In this document: in pieces, positions 41,601-53,600 of the stretch | Numbering within the stretch: the first letter of the stretch is position 1 | Layout: the number at the start of each line of letters is the position of its first letter | Assembly (NCBI GenBank): GCA_021229015.1 | Contig: CM037791.1 | Location: forward strand, 55,993,741-56,057,740 | Source: Solen grandis | Lineage: Eukaryota > Mollusca > Bivalvia > Adapedonta > Solenidae | Reading direction: 5' to 3' | Length of the DNA stretch: 64,000 nucleotides | Translations under genes and position numbers: made by a program | The notes under the pieces: model-generated | What the model was told of the DNA's origin: nothing | Seen by the model: only the letters and a program-made list of their open reading frames with translations | The model's database searches: none

Positions 41601-44600
41601 AGCAAACTTCGATTGTAAAACAGATCTTTTCAGATCTTCCTTCACATTGTCAAACAGATCTTTTCAGATCTTCCTTCACATTGTCAAACAATAACTGTCT
41701 GTTATGGGCCGAACACGAGTAAGCTATTCGGCTACGTGTTATGGGTACGGGTTATGACTACTTTAAATTACGCAGCGTGTAAAAATTATGGGATACCAAA
41801 ATGGCTGATCCTGACGATTTGTCCGCGGCTTTTATACTGTATTAGGCGTTTTTTAACCGATTTGGGGACAATTTTCGGGATGCGGCTTATCCACGAATGC
41901 GGCTAATATTCGAACGATGACGGTATAGAATAACCAAAACATATTTATCTTTATATTAAAATATTGTGATACTGTTTAAAAAAAGATCATTGTTTCTAGA
42001 CTTTGTATTATTAATTATTGTGGATTTGTTCTTGGATCCATTTATTTATTGAAATTAAAATTGTTATATGCATAATTTGACATAAATGATGATGATTTTT
42101 TTTTATCATAGATCATACAGTAATTATGGGATATGTTCCTTTTGTGATAGTTTAATATGACTTGAAAGAAAAAAGTATAAACTTAATTTATTTAATTACA
42201 TTGATTATGAAACAAGTTATTACAGTTTATATAAATCACTCTCAATGGTGGTGGAATATGTGGTTATTATTGTGGGAGGAAACCAGAGAACTAAAAACAA
42301 TACTCATGTTTCTGGATGGGTGACCACTGTACCTCTCATGTACATGATTAGAAATCGAATCTGGGACGCATTGGTGAGAAGCGAAGTGCGTTACCACTAT
42401 GTTATCCAAGCACTCTAATTATGACTTGGTAATTGATTGTACATTCTTTAACTGAACACGCCCCTTTGTCTATTTTCTGTATGCTACACTCAGGCAGGAG
42501 TATTTGTGCGGATGCATTTATGGGTAAGTACAGTGGATGGAGGTTTGACTCCACCTCCTTATATGTGATTGGTTGATCCAAACCTAGTTGTCAATATCAC
42601 ACTTGTTGCTATACAGTTGGGTGTGTGCCAGACTTTTCTTAATCAGCCACAATTAAAAATGTCTGCTGGCCCATCATTTATCGAAGCTTGTTTGTTTAGC
42701 ATTTTTAAGGAATATATACGTTAAATAATATTCATTGTCAGATATGAACAATATACTTTTTCTATTGGTTGATATGGTATGATTTGTATTTTTCCTTATT
42801 ATTCAGAAAAGTAAAAATTTCCATTAATTTTATCCATAAATAAAAAATGTTTATAAATCTTCCTTAATTTTAGTTTAAAAAAAAATCAAGTTGATACATT
42901 TGTTGCTTGTAGCTTCTTTGGTTGCAGTTTAATCAAACAAACTATTCAACTTTAAAAGATGAAATCCCCCCCTGGGATAAAAGGTATGATGAACAGACAT
43001 GCTCTAATGGTGGGCCATTTGTTGTTTGACTCTTGTTTACTTTGGCTGACCCCACTTTACTCACCAGAGTTGTGTCACCTTGTTTAACTGTACTGTACCT
43101 GTTCAGCGGACCCTGAATATGTTTGGACCTAAACCATTTACCATTCATATCTCACTTTCACGCCACACTGGACCAGTGTTAAGGCCTGAGCAGTGTTCCC
43201 TTTGTATCTACAAGTATATACAAGGTACTTTGGAGAAACAGACAGTATAAAACCTGATCAGTCTTTTTTAAACAAATTGCAGGTTGGTCTTGTTTTTATA
43301 CCATGTCCTAGATATCATGGAAGTGGTAAAGAGTTTGGAGGATCATATGATAGTCCTGTTCTGAATGTTGAGTGACATTTTAGGCTTTGGTTCAAACCAT
43401 TTTGGGTATTAACAGTCTTATTTCGAAAGTCGAATCCTGAAACTGTGCATTTTCAATCTATACTATCTTCAATGTATGATTATACTTTCTTCATGTTACC
43501 TAACATGATGGAGTGAATGTGTTGGATCTGCAGTTTTGAGATCTTGAAAACCATGATACTTGATAACAGTATTTTCACCTGAACAGTAAGTTTTGTTTAT
43601 AAGGCATTTGTTGTAAACATTCTTTTGCTCATTTTAATGACTGTATGAGTATTTGAGTCATTGTTATGTTTGAATGTTAGTTATTTTGGAAGAGAGTGAA
43701 GAAATACCAAAGAATGAGTCAAGTGAAGGTATACATTTAACAATTCTGTTTTCCATGCAGCTGTCGGAAGCTTAAATCTCTGCTGATTGTTCACTGCATA
43801 CCAGATCGGTGGTTCAGAAAATGTTATTTCTTAGTCGTACTGCTTCTGCTTTACATCAGTTCTCTTTGCTGCTGTAATGTGAATATATTTGATATACATA
43901 AAATCTTTACCACTCAGTTGTGCTACTTTACACAAAGGTATACCATAGAAATTAACAAATTAAGCATAAGAGCAACTTTCCCTGGGGTCTTGATAGTGTC
44001 TCCAAGATGGGGAGATGTCAACAGTATAAAACCTTATCAGCCAGAGAGTTACTTGCAGGCTGATCTGGTCTTATACTTGTGGCATAAGTTATTTCTTTTT
44101 TGCTCTTGTGTTCTAATTGGTACTTCCTTGTCCAAATGTGAGGATTATTTGTCAAAAACAATAGCTGTGGTGTCATTGTTTTGCATCAATGTTAAAATTG
44201 TGTATTTCTTACTTGATTTAACATCTCTAAGACTTTACTGTGTTTTACTTTTGTAATGTTGAATAGGAAGTAATTCTTTTAAACAATTCCTTTTAAAATT
44301 GAGATTTGTTGTTGTTTTCTCTAAATGTTACATAAAAATAGAGAGACCTAAAAGTTCTAATAAAATCTCTGATAATGATTTAATTTTGGCATTCTAATAT
44401 TACATATTAAAATTGCTCAATATTTCATATTAAAATTGGAGTTCAACTATTAAAGACTAGAATTTTGCAGTTATTATAATTATACTGTAAACCTGGCTAA
44501 TGTATAGCAATAGCCTATGACTGAACACTGCTGTCTGGCAATGGCTATTTCTGTATGTAAACAAATAATGGCATAATTATTTCATCACATTTTCATGTTA

Positions 44601-47600
44601 AAAGACTAAGATTCATTGTGTATGTATTTCTTTCTTTTAATTTGTTTTGATAGACTCCAAGGCAGGTAATGACCTTGAATGTGATGACCTTATGTATTGA
44701 TATAGGAATAATTGTGACATTAATCACTCAATTAGTTTGTAGCATGAATGATTTCCAGCTGTTATTATTTTCGGTTATGTGACAAGTTTTGCAGCAAGAA
44801 CCTTTGCCTGGCTATATTCCTTATGAACATCTGAAGTTACTTTGTTCTTCAGCTGGCAGATGTCCTTAAAACAGCTCTGATAAGGAATTCCATCCGCCTT
44901 GAGTTCTTAATCTCGCAGTGGACATAATGTAACATCTTACACCACTCTTTCTGATGTAACTTTTTTATATTTTTCATTATGAACTAATTCATAATTAGGT
45001 TATCAGTATACAGTAATTCCAAAACAAACATACCAAGGGGCTTAATTTTTTCAAAAGGGGTGGGCAGGAGCCTGCATAATCTATAGATACTCCATTAAAT
45101 ATCCCCCTCTCTTTTTCTTAAAAATGTGCATACACTGTGATAATGATGTTTGAAGTAATCATAACTTTGTGTACTTCCATTATCTCTCGATCTTGCAGTG
45201 GTGTGGGAAGGGGCTATTTTAGGACGAGATGATACAGTATCTCATTGGCAGACATTCTGTCCTCACTAGTATGATGTCAATTTTCATCAAACAAATTTAA
45301 AATTGAAAGGAACTTTTCAAAATATTGATCTTTTCTACTTAATTTTTTTAGTCTCAAGATATCAACTTCTATGGGAATATGACATGGTAACCAAATTTTT
45401 TATCAGTAACAATTGAATTCAGGATGGAATACCTTTTGTTGACTTGATTTTCTTTCAACAGTGCATGTATACAATTCATACTTGATTTTCTTACCGTCTC
45501 TCATTTGTCTTGGCATGCACCTTAAAAGAATGGCCACTCATGATACAACAGTCCCTCAATATACACTTCCACTGAAACTATCCCCTATCTCACTGATTAT
45601 TTATTAAGTTTGGAATTCCATTTAATTAGTTTACATTCTATTGTGCACAAAAATATATTTCCACTCAGGGCTTTTTTTTCTTTCTTTATCGTGGGCCATT
45701 GAAGAATTCTGAAAATTTCTATTGATTAGGTAAATTCCCAAAAATTGCTGTCTATCCCTGATGATGGTTCTCTTTTCAAAATCTCAAGAAATTTATACTT
45801 TTAACCCTCAAGATATGGGTTTAAGACCTCTTCACATCATCAGATAAAAGGCTTGCCAGGCTTTCACTATAAAAGGCTGCATTTCTCCAAGATGTAATAA
45901 GACCAATGTATTAGGTTTTTTTCTTTTTTGTTCCCTGAAAAGGTGATCTTTAATACTAAGAACACTTTCGGTGGCATCTTCATCTGATGGTGACAGATAC
46001 ATCTTGCATAGACAGTAACTTGGCATAAATTTCACCCTTATATCATGTAATTTGTCACCATAATACAGATTTATGCATTTTAGTCTGGCCATATGAGTGA
46101 CTAATTCACTTAATGCCATGCCATGATTTATGCTCCTATTTCAGGAAATTCTAAAAATGACAGAAATTTTGTTATCAGTAATTGATATACGATACCCAGT
46201 CTCAGGCAATACATCCATTGCATGGAATCTCATCCATACTCTTTCCTTTCTTTTTTCAGAATATTTTGGACTGTAAGTTTAACTCTAAAATTGTCCCTCT
46301 TAAATACATTTTTTTTAGGAGAAATCTTGTAAGTCTTTTAGTGTAAGATTAATGAAGCATATTAGATTTAAGTTTTGTTCATGAGTACATGAAAAGATAA
46401 GTTGTTGTTGTTTTTTTTGCAAATATTAATGGATATGTTTATATTTTTATGCGTTTTTGTGTTGAATTTAACTTACAGACTTTGAAACTTTTTTTATTTG
46501 TTTCAGATGGGACTAAAGCCAAACATGTTTTTTTTAGTTCTTACAAATATACTAATATATTTAAGTATCTTTAACATTGATTGAATACAGTTTGATAGTA
46601 AAATTTTGAGTGTTTTTCTTACTGATTATTGATTTGAATAGTTACAGAATGATGTAGTGTTCATGTAGAGTAGATATTTCAGCTTTGGCTCCTCAGTTTT
46701 GAACAAAACTGAACAGCAGCAAACATGCATTAGGTTAAACCTTTGCCATTTTGATATTAAGCTATTTTATGGTATGTAATTGAACGGCAAGGGTTGCATT
46801 GCATACCAAAAACTTTCCAAAATGTTTCAAAGCTGTTTACCCTGAAATGTTAGAAAAAGCTTTTAAACATTTTTTTTTTGTTTGTTATAACTTAGATCCA
46901 GAATTTTACATGTGTCCATTTTCAACAAAATTTATAGTAGGTGATTTTATCCGCAAAAATGTATTATCTATTAGACTTTTTTTTTATTCTAGAGCTTCAA
47001 TTTGAAATTTACATGTGTACCTGATATTGTTTTTAATAGTTTCAACAAAATTGAAGTGCAAAGAAAAGGAATAAATTTACAGTTCATTGTCTTTCAGAAT
47101 ACAAGATAGTTATAAGGTAAATTTCTCACAGATTTATGACTACTAAATGTTTCCTTGTTTTTCAGGCCTTTCTCCTGCAGACACGCGGCCAATCGAAGAA
47201 ATTGTCCGAGATAAACTTCTGACCGTATTGGAGTCTGCCTATCCAAACATCCTGGCCACGGAGGACTTGATCAAGTGAGACATGTTACACAAAAAGCTTG
47301 AGGGTTAACCGTGAAACTGTTCCATCTGTTCCTTTATGCCATTAGAATTTTTTTGCTGTCAACCTTCAAGATCATAATTATTTGTTTCCTTGGGTTTGAC
47401 AACAACAGTATTTCAGTCATTTGAGGACATTGACATATTGCGCTGCCTTGTTGCAATATCCTGCATAATATTACATCCAGTCACATTATTGTGTCCCCTG
47501 CTGTAAGCAGACGTGACACATATGGATCACTTTTCCATCGTCTGTCTGTCCGTCCCATTTTTTCCGTCGCGCTTCAGCAGGTGACACTTGTTCAAAAGAA

Positions 47601-50600
47601 CACCCTTGTCTTGCATGACACCGGGCCTTTCATTGCAGAACAAACCATACAAATTGAATGCCTTTCTTGGCAATGATCATCTTACTCAACACATGCTAGG
47701 ATTGTACCTGATTCAAACTTAACATAGTAATATAAATAATACAAAGAGAAGTGATTATCATGTTGCCAAAGTGTCCATGAATGTCACACACATTTATACA
47801 TGGTGTCAGCATTAATCCAGACAGTGCATGCACAAGGAACATGTAACAGTATCATTTTTAACAACTTTGGTATATTCCAGCCAATGAGTGAACCCATAGC
47901 TTCATGGTTCCAGTACATACACTGTAATTGCTTTGCCACTGTGACTAGTCCACACATTTTAAAGGATTTTATGGAGACATTTTCTTATATTTCCTATACC
48001 TTGTCTAAGTCTTGAGATTTTCCTGGCAGAAAAAAAATGAGTCTATTGATATTGGGAGTGAAAGATCTTTTAAGAAGTGTTGTAATGCATAATTTAAAAT
48101 TATTTTTTGAGAAGAATCACAACTTGAGATGCAAAGCCTCATGTAAGCATACCTTAGTATGTTCTTAGGCTCAAGCCTTTAATCTTACTCAAATTTATTG
48201 GAACTTGTAGACACCATGAAAAGACCTATGCGAACAGCATAAAACCAGATCAGCCTGAGAGTAACTCGCAGGCTGATCAGGTTTTATGCTGTTCGCTGCT
48301 CCTCAGTGGTCTGGAAATGAGGATTTTGTAATTAAATTTGGTAAGGTTTAACTGTGGTTTTCTGCAGATCAGGCTTTATGTGATACCTATTGAGTGCGTC
48401 AAAATGAGTATATATGAGGGAAAGGGTTAAACAGGGTATGAAAATCCTACTTGTGTATGAGAACCCATGTTTATGTCTCCAGTATTAGGTCTGTGTTAGT
48501 ACAGTATAGGTAGGTGGGATGTTTATGGTGTGTTGCTGTACTTGCAGGATTGTTGGGGCAGAGGAGGCCATGATCATCCAACAGTTGGAAGAACTGCAGA
48601 GTCGGAACCTTATCCGATCCATGGAGAACGGAGGTTTTATCAGACTCGTGCTGGACGAGAAAACAGGTGAGCTGTCTTAACAGATGATGATGATGATGAT
48701 GATGAAAAATCTGCTGCTGATGATGATGAAAATTTGCTGATGATTAATCATAAATCACCTTAATGTAGAATATCTTTAATCTTGAGCTACATGCTTAAAA
48801 TTTTCTCTGAGTTTTGTGAGTAGTGTTTTTAACTCATGTTGCTTTACTTAATGTTTGTTAAGGTATATTATAAATAAGGTCAGAGACTGTATTTACTATA
48901 TATAGTAGACTGGTCAGTTCTGCAAAGGCACAAGAGTTCAGCTAACCTTGAACACTAATTATCATATTCATTCTTTTTGTTACAGAGGTACAGGAAGTGA
49001 AGCAAATGCAGCAGGTGTCTGCCAATCAGCAGCCGACCATTGCTGTCATCACCGCCAACTACTGTGAGAAAATGGCTGTTGATGCTATGATGGAAGACAA
49101 AACCACTTATGTTAAATATAAACTCGGGGGTAGGTTTCCAGTGTCTGAATACTGAACTTGTTTATATTTATATCTTCTAAATGTAATGATAAGTGTGATT
49201 AGTTGAGCTGAGTTGTAAATCTGAAATTTATTATGAATTTTAGCTGGTCTGTTTTATTCAAAGAAAAAAAGTCATGGTATTGTCATCAATCTGGACAGTG
49301 GTGTTGATGTGAGAAACTTTAACCTAGGACATAATTTCTGAACTATTGAACTGTCTGTCATCAAATTAAAAATACTTGTTCTCTATCACAAGGGCTGCAT
49401 TTTCATCAAGGGTCTATTTTCACCCAGTGGAAAATGTTGTTTAGGCACAGTGCAGATAATTGAATTTTGCAAACTTTCAAAAAACAACAACAACAAAACA
49501 TGGAAAAGTCACAAAGGAAAAATATTACTATATTAAAAGATAATTATTTCTCTAACACAAGGAATTATTTTTAAATTGACAAGAACAACAAACTCCACAT
49601 AGTTCTTTTCATTCAGGTATTTTTTATTTTACATAAAACTTTTTCATTTCTGGACTTATGTTGAATAAATAAGGTATCGTTTTGATGGTAATGTACTGTT
49701 CTGTTGAAAAATTAAAATACTTTCACATTTCTTGAATAGATTTATGAGAATTGATCATTATGCTGCATGCTTTTGTGAGATTTAGACTAGTTGCCAGTCT
49801 TTGTTTCAGATAACTAACTATTGAAAATGCTTTATTTCATCTCCTTCAGGTGAGTCCAATGCATACACTATAGGCTACATTGGAGACCACAAGGTTGTAT
49901 CCACTAAACTGCCAATGATTGGACATGCCAGAGCAGCACAAATATCATCAGGAAATACGACAACAAGACTTTTAGGTGGGTCACCAGAGTGTCTGTATTA
50001 TAGTTTAACCCTTTCCCTCATAGAGGAAACCATGAAAAGACCTATGCGTACAGCATAAAACCAGATCAGCCTGCGAGTAACTCGCAGGCTGGTCAGGTTT
50101 TATGCTGTTCGCTGCTCCTCAGTGGTCTGGAAATGAGGATTTTGTAATTAAATTTGGTAAGGTTTAACTGTGGTTTTCTGCAGATCAGGCTTTATGTGGT
50201 ACCTACTGAGTGCGTCAAAATGAGTCTATATGGGGGAAAGGGTTAAAGTAATGTTGCTCTACCATATGTTGTTGGGACATTTTTGTTTCTTAAATATTTT
50301 AATACCGTATTTCATTATTATACCCTTGTTTCACAGAGTGGGTGATTTATAGGAATCACAATTGTAGTTTTATGTCACATCACCTCCTGTCCTACACTCA
50401 CATTACATAAAGACAAGGTGGGATATGGGGTATTAATCACCTTTAGTGATAGTTCTTCCATAGTTTTTAGCTCGACTTTTCGAAGAAAATGAGAGCTTAT
50501 ACTGTCACTTGGGCGTCGGCATCGGAATTGCAACACAAGGTTAAAGTTTTTTTCAAACATCAATAACTTACTTAAATACTATCAAAGGTATTCCAACCAA

Positions 50601-53600
50601 ACTTAAAATACTTATTCACCATCATCACTTCTACCTTACTTCTAAGGCCCACAACCCTGGCTACCCTATTTTTTGAGTTATGTCCCTTTCATACTTACAA
50701 AACAGCCAAAATCAAGGTTAAAGTTTTTACAAAGTTGTATATCTTCAATACTATCTAAGGTATTCAACTGAAACTTCAAGTACATATTCACCATCATTAC
50801 CTCTACCTTACAAAAAGGCCCATAACTCTTGCTGTACTACTTCTTAAGTTATGCCACTTTCATACTTAGAAAACAGCCAACATCATGGTAATCTTTTTAC
50901 ATAGTTGTACTATCACATGTATTTGACGAAAAGGCCCATAACCCTGGCTGTACTACTTCTTGAATTATGCCCCTTTCATACTTAGAAAACAGCCGAAATC
51001 ATGGTTAATTTTTTTACAAAGTTGTATATTTTCAGTACTATCACAGGTATTCCACCATAACTTGGAATACTTATTTATTGTTTACCCACACTACCTCAAC
51101 TTTATTGGCAGGGCCCATAATCATATATGCAGTGTATTTTCAATTTTACCCTTTTATACTTAGATATTTTTTGGCTGTATTTACAAATAGCAAATAGGTT
51201 GGGCAACAACCTCTAATAACAATGCCATATTTGTTTATTGGAGGTGATAGAATAATTTCTACTATAACTAGAACATATCATCATTGATATGTACCATACT
51301 ATTAAAATCCATAAAACTGTGTCTTAGCAACTGAGAAAAGTGGAGCGCGCTGTCTTATGGACAGCTCTTGTTTTTATTAAGTACTGTGTGTGTGACTTCT
51401 TTATACCTTAATTAGTTTTGTAATTCAGAGGGTAAGTATATATACTTCTATAAGATTTGAAGTCTGTGACCTTATGGATCACAGGAACAGTGTTTTGTGT
51501 GGAATTAAGATGATCCTGCTGAACTTCTGCATGGAGTATTATTATTCAGTATGACTATGCTATAATAGGCAGTGAAGGCAATGTTTCTCAGATGAGCTAC
51601 TTCAGGACCATCCTGGCCCTCTTGTTTAATTGAATTACATTGAATTTTTGAAGTAAAAAGATGTGTAAACTTTTCAATGTTAAATCATGTTTCTGAAATA
51701 TCAGTGAAATCTTGTGTAGCCTAAGTCATCAGGACTGAGCTGAAAAGATCGGATAAGTTTACATAAAAGGACACATGGTTTTGTTTGTGATTGTGTTTGT
51801 GTACAGTTGACCTGGCTAGAATAGGAAGGTGGGGCATAAATTTTCACTGCTAAAAGCTTGAAAGGTGCATTTGGGACTGTCATAATGTGATTTGAAATGA
51901 TAAGGAATCAGTTCACTGGCATGGTTTTACTGTACAGTGAACCCCGGCTATCCGAAGTCCTGGGATCTGCATTTTATTTCGAGTAAGGAATGTATTTGAA
52001 TAGCCCAAATCACCTCAACCATAGAGACAAAAACCCATCCCACCCCTTTTTCATGCAGCGATGTATATATAATGTACTCTTATTAAAATATGTTATTTTG
52101 ATTTAGGAATGTAAATGAAAACAACTATAGAAAATTTATTTTTATTTTACAACTTTCATCTTTTTATGCATAAATGATATTGATACATAGATAATCAATG
52201 CATATGTCAATAACAAAGATACATACATTTATCAGGTCTGACTGAATCACATGCAACTAAAAATTGAAAAAATTTTTTTTTAACAACATTCATCTATTGG
52301 TCTATATCAAATCATCTCAAAATGTTCATTTTAAAAAGGATGCAATCGCTGTCTGCTTGTTACACTTGTTTAAATCTTCCTTTCCAAGCATATCCGAAAT
52401 ACATATCGCATACCTATAAAATCATCAATCATCACCTTTATCTTGAACTGCACAAATATCCAATCAGTTAACTGTAAGTGGCCATCTCCCACCCATTTTG
52501 GTAATTAATTGATGTTTGCGCCTTTCTATTGTTTGTTTTCAAAATATTGCTGGTATTTAATGTTCGTCAGCAACTTTGGATAAGGAGGTGCAAAAATCTT
52601 ACGAATTCATTGGCACGGGCCAAAAAATCTTTTCGGATGAAGCCAGGTATTTGAATGGCACAAATTTGAATAACCCAGATATTTTTATATAGAAATAAGA
52701 AGGAGAGTGATCGGGACCAATGAATTATTTCAAATGACGCTGGTTATTTGAATGAGAGGTGGTGGGGTAACCAGGGTTCGACTGTATTTAGTTTGTGTGT
52801 TGCAGAATATAATGTGTTAAACAGTTTTCTCTGCTGGGTATTATAGTGGCATTTGATGTGTACATTTCAGGAATATTCCAGCAGGTGGAGCATGTGTTTG
52901 TGGTTGGGGTTGGCGGAGGCGTGCCTCACTTTACAGACTATTACAAACACCCCCGGTTGGGAGATGCAATGATTTCAGACTGCAGCGATAACAAGGATAT
53001 TTACATTTACTGCGACCGGATACTGCAGGAACGGGATGGGACAATCGTGTACAAGCCAAAAACCTTCAGACCCAAGGACTTTTTCTTGCAAGGCATTGTA
53101 GATAAACTAAAGGAAGTGCGCTCAGCCAACAGTAACTTCCACCCATGGCAGAAGTACATCAACCAGGGCCTGGAACTACTCTCCACACAGGAGGCAGATT
53201 ATAATAGACCCCCACCGGAATCTGACAGGTGAGTAGAAAATATGACACAGTGTCAGAATTCTGTCTGTTGAATCCCTATCAAAATTGAATTATCATTTAG
53301 GTATAAGCTAAGCCTTGATGATAGAACTGAATTTGTGCAGATTTGTGTGTTTGGTGATGGAATCCCATTACCTGGTCCTGCCAATTTTACATCATCCCAG
53401 GATGATTGAACGATTGCTTATTTGATGGAGTCAGTGCTCTGTGCTGGGGATATCAGTTGTAAGTGTGGTCAGTCTTGTGCTAGAATCTAGATCTGTTCTG
53501 TTTGTTTCTTCAGGCTGACCATGATGATCGGGGAAGGAAACGTGATTGAGATGCAGCATCCAGAGAATCCTGAAGGAATTGATGATCGTCAAGGAATGCC

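Larger units (their letters stand above)
33490..47165 (+). other. 13.7 kb intron of the winged-helix/PNP gene
   Basis: It separates the N-terminal region from the winged helix, phase 1 on both sides. It holds three microexon candidates, TTAA MITEs, tandem-core element 4, the nested transposon pair and a SINE. Otherwise no coding signal. The minus-strand ORF at 45832-46119 has no recognisable family. Confidence 0.8.

Noticed and set aside
45832..46119. 95-codon minus-strand ORF
   Set aside because: No recognisable family, no promoter or splice support, and it lies in an intron. Chance is likely.
46261..46273. 13-nt exon candidate between TTTTTTCAG and GTAAGT
   Set aside because: Good splice sites, but inclusion shifts the winged-helix exon to a frame that soon stops. 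It could only be a poison exon.
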